A stretch of DNA of 64,000 nt from Klebsiella pneumoniae (GCA_945878555.1 CAMDWI010000005.1:1-64000); one strand, 5' to 3'. Shown: positions 26,198 through 35,860, counted from the first letter of the stretch. Notes: a model not told the origin generated them from the sequence alone. Numbers and translations are program-made.

Positions 26198-27481
26198 TTA
26201 CTTCCGCTTTTCGATTGCTACATAGTCCCTGTAGACCGGACCGGTATAGATCTGGCGCGGACGGCCAATCTTGCTTTGCGGGTCTTCCATCATTTCTTTC
26301 AGGTGGGCGATCCAGCCCGGCAGACGACCGATAGCGAACATGACCGTAAACATATTGACCGGGATACCCATCGCCTTGTAGAGGATACCGCTGTAGAAAT
26401 CGACGTTCGGGTACAAGTTACGTTCAATGAAATACGGATCGGACAGGGCGGTCTCTTCCATCTGTTTTGCCAGATCCAGCAAAGGATCAGATGCGCCGCG
26501 TTTTGAGAGAATGACGTCGGACATCTGCTTCAATATCTTTGCACGCGGGTCATATGTCTTGTATACCCGGTGACCAAAGCCCATTAAACGTGACTTCGAA
26601 TTCTTGTCCTTTACCTTACTGATGAAGTCAGCACAGGTGGTACCGCTGTTATGGATTTCCTCAAGCATTTCGATAACGGCCTGATTCGCGCCACCATGTA
26701 ACGGTCCCCACAGTGCGAGTATTCCGGCGCTGACCGATGCATACATGTTCGCCTGACTCGAGCCGACCAGTCGAACTGTAGAGGTCGAACAGTTCTGTTC
26801 ATGATCAGCATGCAGGATGAGCAGAATATTCAATGCACGCACCATGTCATCATCCATCTCGTAGGGTTCCGCAGGCACACCAAACATCATCTGCAGAAAG
26901 TTGGCGCAATAGCTCAAATGGTTTTGCGGATAAATGACAGGATGGCCGATACTCTTCTTGTAACTGAATGCGGCTATCGTACGTAGCTTGGATAACAGGC
27001 GCGGTACCTGCATATCAAAATTATCAAACACATTCTTCGACTCGGGATAATACGCCGAGAGTGAACACACCATTGATGAGAGTATCGCCATAGGATGTGC
27101 AGCGGCCGGGTAACCGTCGAAGAAATGTTTCATGTCCTCGTGAATCATGCTGTGCATGGTCAACGATTTGGAAAAGGCCTCCAGCTGCTGTTTGTTTGGC
27201 AGATTGCCATAAATCAGCAGGTAACTGGTCTCAACAAAGGTCGATTTTTCCGCCAGTTGTTCAATCGGGATGCCACGGTAACGCAATATGCCCTGTTCAC
27301 CATCCAGATAGGTAATAGAACTGGTAGTGGCACCCGTATTTACATAACCCGGATCCAGCGTGATATATCCTGTTTTTGCCCGCAGGTTCGATATATCTAT
27401 CGCCTTTTCGTTTTCGCTACCCGTGATTACCGGGAACTCGTACTCTTTCCCTTCCAGTATTACCTTTGCCATCTCACTCAT
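26198..27481 (-). CDS. gltA: Citrate synthase
   Basis: Condenses oxaloacetate with acetyl-CoA at the entry of the TCA cycle. 427 residues, the hexameric Gram-negative type: N-terminal beta domain (VILEGKEYEFPVITGSENE), then the catalytic His in LHADHEQNCSTSTVRLVGSS, the second His in GPLHGGANQAVIEML, the catalytic Asp in PNVDFYSGIL, and a C-terminal RPRQIYTG. Full length with no anomalies. A second possible start three codons in (MAKVILEG) cannot be excluded. Confidence 0.97.
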   Translation of the reverse strand: MSEMAKVILEGKEYEFPVITGSENEKAIDISNLRAKTGYITLDPGYVNTGATTSSITYLDGEQGILRYRGIPIEQLAEKSTFVETSYLLIYGNLPNKQQLEAFSKSLTMHSMIHEDMKHFFDGYPAAAHPMAILSSMVCSLSAYYPESKNVFDNFDMQVPRLLSKLRTIAAFSYKKSIGHPVIYPQNHLSYCANFLQMMFGVPAEPYEMDDDMVRALNILLILHADHEQNCSTSTVRLVGSSQANMYASVSAGILALWGPLHGGANQAVIEMLEEIHNSGTTCADFISKVKDKNSKSRLMGFGHRVYKTYDPRAKILKQMSDVILSKRGASDPLLDLAKQMEETALSDPYFIERNLYPNVDFYSGILYKAMGIPVNMFTVMFAIGRLPGWIAHLKEMMEDPQSKIGRPRQIYTGPVYRDYVAIEKRK

Positions 27482-27490
27482 AAATACGCC

Positions 27491-28078
27491 TCATTTTTGA
27501 TATTGCGTCTGTAACACAGAAAGATATTCTGCCTCTCCAGCAATATATGAAAAAACACTTTCCCTGACCTCCTGATCCAGATAGGGAAGCAATGCCTGGG
27601 GAACCTTGTCAGCAAACTTGAGTGATTCGATTATCCTTGCATCCCATCCGGTGTAATATCTGGCAATGTCCTTGCCGGATATTGTCTTGCGGCAGTCCGT
27701 TTTTGTACATATTACTTCCATATCATAGGGCAGATTAAACAGGCCATAATCATCAGTCACCTGTTCGCCGGGCATGATATCCCTGATGGCTATCTCAAAT
27801 CCGTAGCCCGTACTTATCGTATTTGCATGGCAACAATGGTTGACATACTTCGCATGGTCCCAGCATAACACCCTGTTTCCTTCCGGATCAATAAAGGCAT
27901 ACCGATCGACGGTCTGCTTCTGCAGCGGATCCAGTGCTGCGTAACGATCTGCGTCAATTTCGATATCCAGGCTGTCCTGCGCGTAGGTGATCGTACCTGC
28001 AGGAATAGCCCGGGTTGCAAATACCCCGAACCCGATTTCCGGGCTGACGAACCTGAGTTCCGTATCGGGGTGCATCAT
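27491..28078 (-). CDS. SET-domain protein 1
   Basis: 195-residue protein with a recognisable SET lysine methyltransferase fold. It has GFGVFATRAIPAGTITY (SET-N), then YVNHCCHANTISTGYG (the NHSC-like AdoMet/pseudoknot motif), AIRDIMPGEQVTDDYG (the GEELxxDY motif with its Tyr), and a Cys pair in VICTKTDCRKTI reminiscent of a post-SET zinc site. The substrate is unknown; in bacteria such proteins may methylate host-cell or own proteins. It is 14 bases downstream of a second SET gene and ends ten bases before gltA, so all three may be in one transcript. Confidence 0.85.
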   Translation of the reverse strand: MMHPDTELRFVSPEIGFGVFATRAIPAGTITYAQDSLDIEIDADRYAALDPLQKQTVDRYAFIDPEGNRVLCWDHAKYVNHCCHANTISTGYGFEIAIRDIMPGEQVTDDYGLFNLPYDMEVICTKTDCRKTISGKDIARYYTGWDARIIESLKFADKVPQALLPYLDQEVRESVFSYIAGEAEYLSVLQTQYQK

Positions 28079-28092
28079 AATTTATATTGTTT

Positions 28093-28581
28093 CTAGACAG
28101 CAGTCTGTGAAAACAATGAGGCGTACGAAATATTGTCCAGTATCCGTTTGCGTTTCGTGGCAGTCAGGGAGAAATATTGTCTCCAGTCCACATTATTCAT
28201 TTCCAGAACAAAACAATCGTCGGCATCGTAGGAAAGGAAATAGTCTTCCAGAAGCTCCTCACCTGCCTGTATATCACGCAGGGCTATCTCCTGCCCCTCT
28301 TCATTAAAACCGATGTTCGCCAGCTGTGTCGAGTGATTGATAAACCGTGCATTATCGGTGACATAATAATACTGGTTTTTGCGTTTGTATGAATACAGAC
28401 AGAAGTATTCAACCACATCGGGTGATTCCTTGCACAAACGCGTCAGCCAGCGCGAACCGTACACAAAGTCCACCGCCGGATTGAATTCCCACACCCTGTC
28501 TCCTGCCTTTACTGCTACCCCGGCATAAACACCAATACCATGGACGCCGGATTGGGCAAGATAGGTAGGAACTACCAGCAT
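28093..28581 (-). CDS. SET-domain protein 2
   Basis: 162-residue SET-domain protein: GIGVYAGVAVKAGDRVWEF, then ARFINHSTQLANIGF (closer to the canonical NHS motif than its neighbour) and EIALRDIQAGEELLEDYFLS with the conserved Tyr. It has no post-SET cysteines. ATG 28581 is preceded by CTGGAG. It is adjacent to the other SET gene but clearly diverged from it, so the pair is either an old duplication or two independent acquisitions. Target unknown. Confidence 0.85.
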   Translation of the reverse strand: MLVVPTYLAQSGVHGIGVYAGVAVKAGDRVWEFNPAVDFVYGSRWLTRLCKESPDVVEYFCLYSYKRKNQYYYVTDNARFINHSTQLANIGFNEEGQEIALRDIQAGEELLEDYFLSYDADDCFVLEMNNVDWRQYFSLTATKRKRILDNISYASLFSQTAV

Positions 28582-28904
28582 GTTTTTTATGGCTCCAGGA
28601 AACGGTATGAAACTTTCTTGTTTTTATCACTTTGCCCGCCAGCGGGCAGGCCCGGCAACGGCAAAAATATTACGCTGATCCGACAGGACATAACAAGCAG
28701 TTTTTTGGTGCCCCTTCCCACAAAATCCGGCCTGTGTGTGACCATTATGCACTGGTCTGGAACAGTCTGAAATTCACATTCCGGATATTGCCCCACAGCA
28801 GGGCGTCAGCCCGATTTTACATCCCTGGATCTATTCATTGTGTTTCGGATTATTGCTAATTAAGATGGGGACCTGCCCATCAACAGCGGATCCGCATTAA
28901 CCCG
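28582..28904. other. Divergent intergenic region, SET genes / exported protein
   Basis: About 320 bases without a credible gene. It contains a compact hairpin, TGCCCGC-CA-GCGGGCA at 28633-28648, in the leader of SET gene 2. I see no clear promoter elements. Confidence 0.45.
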
Positions 28905-29537
28905 ATGAAACCTGCAACTACCCTGCGCTTCCGGACAGTCCTCCTGCTCATACTGATGTATCTATCCCATACCAGCATGGCCCAGGACGCCCCGATCCGC
29001 CCGGATTATAGCGGCAACTGGCAAATTAATCTGAAGTTGAGCGACGATACCGACAAGCGGGTTGAAGAATCGATCCGCGCAGCAGGCGGTCGGCCCGACA
29101 GCGGTGGCAAACGTGGCAAGGGCCGTTACAAGGGTGGCCCACCGGAGCAGGCACTCTACGACCATATCAGCTATGATGAAACCCTGGTGTTCAAGCAACA
29201 GGAGCCGGAATTTCGACTGACCTATGCCGACGGTTTCGAGCGCGTGTTCTATTCTGACAATCGCAAGCGGGTCGTCAGCGCCAGCGGCACAGCCGCCTTC
29301 GACAAGCAGGACTTTTCCTTTGCCTCCTGGGACGGAGACAAACTGCTGGTTGAGTCACGCCCCCGGGACGGCGGCTGGATTAACGAAACCTTCGAGGTGT
29401 TGACGGTGAGTGGACAGCTCAGGGTCACGCTGGAGCTTAAACCCTCGTCCTTCGGTGAACCCATCCATATCGTGCGTATTTATGACAGGCTCGGTGCTGA
29501 CGGAACAACGGGACAAAAATCTTCCAGACGCAATTGA
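28905..29537 (+). CDS. Exported protein of unknown function
   Basis: 210 residues with a signal peptide (TVLLLILMYLSHTSMAQDAP). I do not recognise the family. The mature part begins PDYSGNWQINLKLSDDTDKR, contains a Gly/Arg/Lys-rich stretch (GGKRGKGRYKGGPPEQ), and then a beta-rich region with FERVFYSDNRKRVVSASGTA and ETFEVLTVSGQLRVTLELKP. It resembles lipocalin-like or DUF proteins that begin FSGxW. A second exported protein at 56847 (TWKQDFSQTR) has a similar opening but no clear further likeness. dapE follows 75 bases on. Confidence 0.6.
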   Translation: MKPATTLRFRTVLLLILMYLSHTSMAQDAPIRPDYSGNWQINLKLSDDTDKRVEESIRAAGGRPDSGGKRGKGRYKGGPPEQALYDHISYDETLVFKQQEPEFRLTYADGFERVFYSDNRKRVVSASGTAAFDKQDFSFASWDGDKLLVESRPRDGGWINETFEVLTVSGQLRVTLELKPSSFGEPIHIVRIYDRLGADGTTGQKSSRRN

Positions 29538-29612
29538 TCGGTCAGGTTGACATTTGAATGTTTCCCTGTAGATTTTGAGCATCGATTCCTCCGAGCTTTA
29601 TCTGGAAAAACA

Positions 29613-30737
29613 ATGACGCTGGAACTGGCCACCAGGCTGATTAAACTCACCTCTGTTACACCGGATGATGGCGGTTGCATGCCGCTGCTAACCGGTCGAC
29701 TGGAAAAATACGGATTTACCGCTGTCAACCTGCGCTTTGAAGACACCGACAATCTGTGGATTACCCACGGCAACACCGGGCCGGTCCTGTGTCTGCTCGG
29801 ACATACTGATGTGGTGCCACCCGGTCCGCTGGACAAATGGGAAAGCGACCCGTTTGTCCCGGAAATCCGCGACGGTTATCTGTATGGCCGGGGTGCCGCC
29901 GATATGAAAGGCAGTATCGCGGCGATGGTGACCGCTATGGAGCGCTTTGTCGCGGCCTACCCGCAGCACCAGGGCACGCTGGCCATGTTATTGACCTCGG
30001 ACGAGGAAGGCCGTGCGACCAACGGCACGATCAAGGTCGTAAACCATCTGAACGAACAGGGTATCCACATCAAATGGTGCATCGTCGGTGAACCGTCCAG
30101 CCAGCACCAGGCCGGAGATACAGTCAAAAATGGACGACGCGGCTCGTTAACCGGACACCTGACTGTCCACGGCGTTCAGGGCCACGTGGCCTATCCCGAG
30201 CGCTCGGAGAACCCAATCCACAGGCTCATGCCTGTATTAAACGAATTGTGTAGCACGGTCTGGGACCACGGTAACCGTTTTTATACCCCGACCAGCTTTC
30301 AGATCTCGAATATCAACTCCGGTACCGGTGCAGATAATGTCATCCCCGGTACCATCAAGGTGCAATTTAACTTCCGCTATTCGACCGAAGTGACTGAATT
30401 ACAACTGAAAGGCAAGGTGGAGTCCTTATTGATGGCACAGAAGCTGCGTTTCGATCTGGAATGGTTACCGTCAAGCAAGCCATTCCTGACCGATTCCGGC
30501 GACCTGCTGAGCGTTACACAACGGGTCATCCAGGAAACGACCGGTCTGTCACCCCAGATTTCGACCTCGGGCGGCACCTCGGACGGTCGATTCATCGCAC
30601 CAACCGGAGCGGAGGTGGTGGAACTGGGTCCGGTGAACGACACCATCCATAAACTGAATGAGTGTGTGAAGGTCAGCGACCTGGACTTGTTGTCGCTGAT
30701 GTATGAAAAGATAATTGCCGGGTTGCTGGCGAGGTAA
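29613..30737 (+). CDS. dapE: Succinyl-diaminopimelate desuccinylase
   Basis: Zinc peptidase-family M20 enzyme of lysine and peptidoglycan precursor synthesis, 374 residues from ATG 29613 (MTLELATRLIKLTSVTPDD). Metal and catalytic residues: LGHTDVVPPG (His), YGRGAADMKGS (bridging Asp), TSDEEGRATNG (catalytic Glu pair), GEPSSQ, and TSGGTSDGRFI plus the C-terminal NDTIHKLNE (His). The conserved KNGRRGSLTGHLTVHGVQGH of the dimer domain is present. A longer in-frame extension upstream lacks coding character. Confidence 0.97.
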   Translation: MTLELATRLIKLTSVTPDDGGCMPLLTGRLEKYGFTAVNLRFEDTDNLWITHGNTGPVLCLLGHTDVVPPGPLDKWESDPFVPEIRDGYLYGRGAADMKGSIAAMVTAMERFVAAYPQHQGTLAMLLTSDEEGRATNGTIKVVNHLNEQGIHIKWCIVGEPSSQHQAGDTVKNGRRGSLTGHLTVHGVQGHVAYPERSENPIHRLMPVLNELCSTVWDHGNRFYTPTSFQISNINSGTGADNVIPGTIKVQFNFRYSTEVTELQLKGKVESLLMAQKLRFDLEWLPSSKPFLTDSGDLLSVTQRVIQETTGLSPQISTSGGTSDGRFIAPTGAEVVELGPVNDTIHKLNECVKVSDLDLLSLMYEKIIAGLLAR

Positions 30738-30768
30738 TACCTCCGCCGCAATCCGGAAATTGTGGCCG

Positions 30769-31401
30769 TTACAGCATTTCCCGCTGCTTTAGCATCGTTG
30801 CCAGCCGAAAGTCTCGTCGATTGGACGCCTCACCCCGGATCCACATAAACAGTTCGAGCAGGATCTCCGCGGTGAGGCCCCAGATATATCCTCCCTCCCA
30901 GCGAAACGCCTGAGTCTGGCGATCCGCCACCCGGTGCATACAGGAAGCGTTCGGGTGCATCAGCGTCTGTACATCGGCAATAATAACCTCGGCGACCTCA
31001 TCCGGGTCTGGATTCAGCCGGGGCCGCTGTTCCAGCCAGCCAACGATCGGGACCACATGATAGCCAAAACGGCTCCACGCATCGTCCAGACGTCCCATGA
31101 TCCGGACCTGCTGCGGCGGGATTGCCAGTTCTTCTTCTGCCTCCCGCAGTGCTGTACGGGCGAAGGAGTCGTCCCCGGTATGCATACTTCCTCCCGGGAA
31201 CGATACCTGACCCTGATGGTGCCGCAACTGGTCGGAACGACGGGTCAGCACCAGACTGACTGAACCGTCCTGCTCAGGCCAGAACGCCAGTAACACAGCG
31301 GCCGTCCGGTACCTTTCCGGGAATATGTCCTGCGGGAACTGCTGTGTCGTCCGCTCTGGCAATCCCTGCAGACGTGTATAAAACTGATCACAAAATTTCA
31401 T
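30769..31401 (-). CDS. NUDIX hydrolase, CoA pyrophosphatase type
   Basis: 210-residue NUDIX protein. The Nudix box is GGSMHTGDDSFARTALREAEEELAI. It is preceded by RRSDQLRHHQGQVSFPGG, the NuCoA signature that marks CoA/acyl-CoA pyrophosphatases (NudL/YeaB). The Glu early in the box is replaced by Asp (GDD). It converges on dapE, with 31 bases between the stops. Confidence 0.9.
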   Translation of the reverse strand: MKFCDQFYTRLQGLPERTTQQFPQDIFPERYRTAAVLLAFWPEQDGSVSLVLTRRSDQLRHHQGQVSFPGGSMHTGDDSFARTALREAEEELAIPPQQVRIMGRLDDAWSRFGYHVVPIVGWLEQRPRLNPDPDEVAEVIIADVQTLMHPNASCMHRVADRQTQAFRWEGGYIWGLTAEILLELFMWIRGEASNRRDFRLATMLKQREML

Positions 31402-31545
31402 GACTGATATTACTGTATTATCCCCTTCAGTTACGCCCGGATGGTGTCGTCAACCTGATTCAGTTCATCCGGATTTTTACATTTATGAAATCTTTCTGAT
31501 TATGTATATTCTAATAGAAACAGGATAGACTGAACCACATACAAA

Positions 31546-31866
31546 ATGGCTGAAAAAACCGGAAATCAACACGAGGAAGGCCTTGCACTGCAGGAGAGTA
31601 AGCCGCAGCTGCAACGCCCACCTTTATACAAGGTCATCCTCATCAACGACGACTATACGCCGATGGAGTTTGTCGTGCATATACTGGAGAGCTTTTTTGG
31701 CCTCGACCGGGAGACATCGACCCGGATCATGCTTGAGGTCCACACCCGCGGCAAGGGTGTATGTGGCATCTATACCCACGAGATTGCTGAAACCAAGGTT
31801 GAACAGGTTAACAATTATGCACGTGAAAACCAGCATCCACTCCTCTGTACTATGGAAAAGGCCTGA
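31546..31866 (+). CDS. clpS: ClpS, adaptor of ClpAP (N-end rule)
   Basis: 106-residue adaptor that hands N-degron substrates to ClpA. Conserved motifs: [17 protein letters not shown] (N-degron pocket, Asn and Asp residues), then [20 protein letters not shown] and [15 protein letters not shown]. It lies three bases upstream of clpA, the standard pair. Confidence 0.97.
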   Translation: MAEKTGNQHEEGLALQESKPQLQRPPLYKVILINDDYTPMEFVVHILESFFGLDRETSTRIMLEVHTRGKGVCGIYTHEIAETKVEQVNNYARENQHPLLCTMEKA

Positions 31867-31869
31867 ACC

Positions 31870-34146
31870 ATGCTAGACAAAGAACTGGAACAAACATTGA
31901 ATGACGCCTTCAGGCGCGCACGCGATCAGCGTCATGAATTCATCACGGTTGAACACCTGTTACTGGCGCTGCTTGAGAATCCTTCTGCGGTCAAGGTATT
32001 GCAGGCCTGTGGTGCAAACCTGAACGCCTTACATGATGAACTGGCAAAATTTATCCAGGAAAACTCGCCCTTGCTTGACGAGGATGACGAGCGCGAGACC
32101 CAGCCGACCCTCGGTTTCCAGAGAGTCTTGCAACGCGCTGTATTCCACGTGCAGTCTTCCGGCAGAAAGGAAGTGACTGGTGCGAATGTGCTGGTGGCCA
32201 TATTTGGCGAGCGTGAATCACATGCCGCCTATTTTCTCAGCCGCCAGAACATCGCGCGCCTGGATGTAGTCAATTATATAGCCCATGGCATCGCCCGCAT
32301 TCCGGATAATGAACAAGGGAAACCGGAATCCGGACAGGGTGATGAGGAAGGCCGGGGCGACGAAGGAACCAACAATCCATTACAGGCCTATGCGGTCAAT
32401 CTGAACGAACAGGCCCGTCTCGGCAAGATCGACCCGTTGATAGGTCGCGAGGAAGAGGTCGAACGGACAATCCAGATTCTGTGCCGTCGTCGCAAGAACA
32501 ATCCGCTTTATGTCGGTGAGGCCGGTGTGGGCAAGACCGCAATCGCCGAGGGACTGGCGAAAAAGATCGTGGACAAGGAAGTACCTGAAATTCTTGAAAA
32601 TGCCACCATCTATGCGCTGGATCTGGGTGCGCTGCTGGCCGGTACAAAATACCGCGGTGATTTCGAGAAGCGCCTCAAAGGTGTGATAAACCAGTTGAAA
32701 CGCGAGCCCGGATCCGTGTTGTTTATCGACGAGATCCATATGATAATCGGTGCAGGTGCCGCCTCCGGCGGGGTGATGGATGCATCAAATATTATCAAAC
32801 CGGTACTGGCCTCCGGTGATCTGAAATGTATCGGCTCAACCACCTACCAGGAATACCGCGGCATCTTTGAAAAAGACCGTGCCCTGTCCAGACGCTTCCA
32901 GAAGATCGATGTAACCGAACCCAGTATCGATGAGACCGTAAAAATCCTGCAAGGATTAAAGTCCCGTTTTGAAGAACATCATGGGGTCAAATATACCAAT
33001 CAGGCCCTGCGTACCGCCGTTGAACTGACTGACCGCTATATCACCGACAGACACCTGCCAGACAAGGCGATTGATATTATTGATGAGGCCGGTGCCTCGC
33101 AGCGGTTGCTGCCCGTTTCACGACGCAAGAAAACCATCGGTGTCACCGAGATAGAGAACATCGTCGCCAAGGTGGCACGCATACCGGCCAAGACTGTCAA
33201 CAGTAATGACAAGGATGTAATGCGCAATCTGGAGCGCAACCTGAAGATGGTGGTGTTTGGACAGGACAAGGCGATTGAAACACTCGCCTCTTCCATCAAG
33301 ATGGCGCGTACCGGCCTTGGCAATCCGCAGACCCCCATTGGTGCCTTCCTGTTTGCAGGGCCGACCGGTGTTGGCAAAACCGAAGTAACACGTCAGCTCG
33401 CACGCATCATGGGTATCGAACTGATCCGTTTTGACATGTCTGAATACATGGAACGCCATACCGTCTCGCGTTTGATTGGCGCCCCGCCGGGTTATGTGGG
33501 ATTTGACCAGGGTGGTCTGTTGACTGATGCAATTAACAAGCATCCACATGCGGTACTGCTGCTGGACGAAATGGAAAAGGCACATCCGGATGTTTTCAAT
33601 CTGTTATTGCAGGTAATGGATCATGGCACCTTGACCGATACGAACGGGCGCAAGACGGATTTTCGTAATGTGATTATCGTGATGACGACAAACGCCGGTG
33701 CCGATCGCATCAGCCGTCCCTCTGTTGGCTTTACCCAGCAGGACCATCAGTCTGATGCAATGGAGGTTATCAAGCGCACATTCAGCCCGGAATTCCGCAA
33801 CCGTCTGGATGCCATCATCGAGTTCAACTCCCTGAACCCGGTCACCATCCAGAACGTAGTCGACAAGTTCCTGGTCGAGTTGCAGGCACAGCTTGACGAC
33901 AAGAAGGTCACGATGGATATCGACGAATCCGCCAGATTATGGTTGGGTACGAACGGTTATGACAAACTGATGGGCGCCCGGCCAATGGCCCGTATCATCC
34001 AGGAAAAGATCAAGAAACCGCTGGCCGAAGAATTGTTATTCGGCAAACTTGAACATGGCGGTCACATAATAATCTCCGAGCGCAACAACAATTTGCATAT
34101 CGAGATACTGGAGAAGGAAACCGAGAGTACGGTGCCGCAGGGATAG
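31870..34146 (+). CDS. clpA: ClpA, ATPase subunit of the ClpAP protease
   Basis: 758-residue AAA+ unfoldase. An N-terminal double Clp-N repeat (about residues 1-145) is followed by AAA1 (Walker A GEAGVGKTAIAEGL; Walker B VLFIDEIHMIIGAG) and AAA2 (GPTGVGKTEVTRQL; AVLLLDEMEKAHPDVFNLLL), then the C-terminal D2-small domain (KLMGARPMARIIQEKIKKPL). Partner of clpS just upstream. clpP is not in the window. Confidence 0.98.
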   Translation: MLDKELEQTLNDAFRRARDQRHEFITVEHLLLALLENPSAVKVLQACGANLNALHDELAKFIQENSPLLDEDDERETQPTLGFQRVLQRAVFHVQSSGRKEVTGANVLVAIFGERESHAAYFLSRQNIARLDVVNYIAHGIARIPDNEQGKPESGQGDEEGRGDEGTNNPLQAYAVNLNEQARLGKIDPLIGREEEVERTIQILCRRRKNNPLYVGEAGVGKTAIAEGLAKKIVDKEVPEILENATIYALDLGALLAGTKYRGDFEKRLKGVINQLKREPGSVLFIDEIHMIIGAGAASGGVMDASNIIKPVLASGDLKCIGSTTYQEYRGIFEKDRALSRRFQKIDVTEPSIDETVKILQGLKSRFEEHHGVKYTNQALRTAVELTDRYITDRHLPDKAIDIIDEAGASQRLLPVSRRKKTIGVTEIENIVAKVARIPAKTVNSNDKDVMRNLERNLKMVVFGQDKAIETLASSIKMARTGLGNPQTPIGAFLFAGPTGVGKTEVTRQLARIMGIELIRFDMSEYMERHTVSRLIGAPPGYVGFDQGGLLTDAINKHPHAVLLLDEMEKAHPDVFNLLLQVMDHGTLTDTNGRKTDFRNVIIVMTTNAGADRISRPSVGFTQQDHQSDAMEVIKRTFSPEFRNRLDAIIEFNSLNPVTIQNVVDKFLVELQAQLDDKKVTMDIDESARLWLGTNGYDKLMGARPMARIIQEKIKKPLAEELLFGKLEHGGHIIISERNNNLHIEILEKETESTVPQG

Positions 34147-34196
34147 GCAGGTTCGCACGACATTTAATCTTGCGAATAATGATCTGAAAAAGAAAA

Positions 34197-34227
34197 AGGC
34201 CAGTGCCGTTACTACCGGCACTGGCCT
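34197..34227 (-). terminator. Strong intrinsic terminator downstream of sodC
   Basis: A perfect 12-bp stem AGGCCAGTGCCG / CGGCACTGGCCT with a 7-base loop. Read on the minus strand it is followed by CTTTTTCTTTTT, giving a U-rich tail, so it terminates sodC; it may also stop clpA read-through from the other side. Confidence 0.85.
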
Positions 34228-34257
34228 GGATTGCTACCAGACTTTCAGCCTGTCATC

Positions 34258-34764
34258 TCACTTGATAATACCGCAATAGGCCCTGCCACCACCGGGCTTT
34301 TCATTATAATCATCCTTTGCCGCATGAATCATGAACGACTTGCCTGGCAGATCAGCCAGTTTCAGACGAGGCGCCATTTGCGGCAAGGTCACACTTCCAT
34401 CCTGCTCAACAACCAGATTGGGTGAATCACCCAGATGTCCCTGACCGTAAGGGCCCTGGTGCTTGCCCGTATTGGCCGGGTCTATATGGGTCCCAGCCGC
34501 ACCGGCCGGCGTACCATCTGCACCCGGTCCACAATCGGCATTCTGATGTACATGTGCACCCAGTGGTCCCGGCGCCAATCCGGCCAGATTCGGCTCGATG
34601 ATCAACCCATGTTCACCCTGACGAAATGTCACGGTTCCCACCATATCACCTGTGCCAGTCGCGGTGACCTTGTGCATCATTGCAGACATCGTGGCCTCCT
34701 GGGCCGACAATGCTGTACTCACTATGGCCAAAGCCACTCCCAATCCCGTCATTATTTTACGCAT
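34258..34764 (-). CDS. sodC: Cu/Zn superoxide dismutase, periplasmic
   Basis: 168 residues with signal peptide (MTGLGVALAIVSTALSAQEA). Cu ligands are visible in GAHVHQNADCG (His-x-His), GQGHLGDSPNL (Zn-site His and Asp) and KSFMIHAAKDDY (last Cu His). The disulfide Cys pair (NADCG, RAYCGII) and the Gly-rich electrostatic loop KPGGGRAYCG complete the family. It removes superoxide in the periplasm. G5 lies six bases upstream of the ATG. Confidence 0.95.
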   Translation of the reverse strand: MRKIMTGLGVALAIVSTALSAQEATMSAMMHKVTATGTGDMVGTVTFRQGEHGLIIEPNLAGLAPGPLGAHVHQNADCGPGADGTPAGAAGTHIDPANTGKHQGPYGQGHLGDSPNLVVEQDGSVTLPQMAPRLKLADLPGKSFMIHAAKDDYNEKPGGGRAYCGIIK

Positions 34765-34981
34765 GCAATACCCCCTATTGTTGGTGTAATTAATCTTCAG
34801 ATCTGAGACAAATCCCGGCCCGGTAAATTCAGTCGTAATACCTTATCAAATTTTCACTGTTCTGACACATGTCCAGTAAACCTGTCAGCTTCTGTGTTCC
34901 GCATCGTCAACTTACTTCCCGGTCAAGGGCGCCAGTCCTGCATCCGCCATTGCGCTGGAACCTCGCGGTAATTCAGTGTCA

Positions 34982-35314
34982 CTAACCGCCACAGGTTCGA
35001 CTATTGGGCGCACCGAATAACTGGTTCATCAACTGTGTCAGCTGGTATACATTCACGCCAGGATCCGCTATACCGCCGGAGGCGTCCGGGACAGCCAGTC
35101 CCCAGGCCTCTTCGAGCTCCGAGTAATACAACAGGCGACCCTGATGCTCGGCTATGACATTGACGAATTCACCCGGATTGTCCGAGATCGGGATACGTCG
35201 CGGCGTGACCTTGATCCTCTCCAGGCGCATCAGATGGGCGGGATGGAGCTTGCCAAAATCAGCAGTAATCAACTCCTCAATGATATCTTCAATTGTCGGC
35301 TGTTCTATGTCCAT
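34982..35314 (-). CDS. Small protein of unknown function following a cupin gene
   Basis: 110 residues with no recognised family: no signal peptide, an acidic N-terminus (MDIEQPTIEDIIEELITADF), a central basic strand (RLERIKVTPRRIPIS), and a C-terminus ending in CGG. The ATG sits inside the cupin stop (TAATG), so the two genes are translationally coupled and probably act together. Confidence 0.6.
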   Translation of the reverse strand: MDIEQPTIEDIIEELITADFGKLHPAHLMRLERIKVTPRRIPISDNPGEFVNVIAEHQGRLLYYSELEEAWGLAVPDASGGIADPGVNVYQLTQLMNQLFGAPNSRTCGG

Positions 35315-35727
35315 TATTTGACCCCGTCGAACAGAGGTTTACCCTTGTCGACTACATGCACTGTATAAAGCGTTATTGGCTTGTCACCTACTGATGTCCA
35401 GCCACCGTGCATGACGTCCCGCAAATTAAAGATGGGGGCACCTGTCTCCAGCATACTGGCTTCTTTCCCCGGCATCTGGATCATACCCCCCACAATCACG
35501 CGACCGGATTCAATCCCGTTATGGAAGTGTGCGGGTACCGTGGTTCCGGGCTGGATGACAAGAATACTGCTTATTACCTCCATACCCGTGGCGCCGCCGA
35601 GGTCGGCCTGGTTCAGTATTGTGCGCTCCATACCTACTTGCCCATAGCTGTCCTGCGCATGGGCCGTGTAGATGAATATTGTGCTGATATAACAGGTGAG
35701 TACAAAGACAGTTCGGATCATGCGCAT
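35314..35727 (-). CDS. Exported single-domain cupin
   Basis: 137-residue cupin with a signal peptide (RTVFVLTCYISTIFIYTAHA). The cupin core is partly visible: PGTTVPAHFHNGIESGRVIVGG carries the first motif with His and Glu ligands, and YTVHVVDKGKPLF the last strands. The likely role is small-molecule binding or a dioxygenase/isomerase reaction in the periplasm. The neighbouring 110-residue protein overlaps its stop by one base. Confidence 0.8.
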   Translation of the reverse strand: MRMIRTVFVLTCYISTIFIYTAHAQDSYGQVGMERTILNQADLGGATGMEVISSILVIQPGTTVPAHFHNGIESGRVIVGGMIQMPGKEASMLETGAPIFNLRDVMHGGWTSVGDKPITLYTVHVVDKGKPLFDGVK

Positions 35728-35824
35728 GGGTGTCTCCGGGGAAGATTTTCGTAGTTGCGCTATTGTACAGCTGTGTCAGGCAATTCCTGTTAAATATTAT
35801 TTATAAGAGCCCTTTTACAGGACA

Positions 35825-35860
35825 AAAAAAAGCCTGCCCCATTCAGGGGCAGGCTTTTTT
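35825..35860 (-). terminator. Bidirectional intrinsic terminator downstream of PEP-CTERM gene 1
   Basis: Stem AAAAAAGCCTGCCCC / GGGGCAGGCTTTTTT with a 5-base loop and A/T tracts on both flanks. It lies 40 bases past the stop of the PEP-CTERM gene at 35900 on the minus strand and insulates the cupin operon downstream. Confidence 0.9.
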
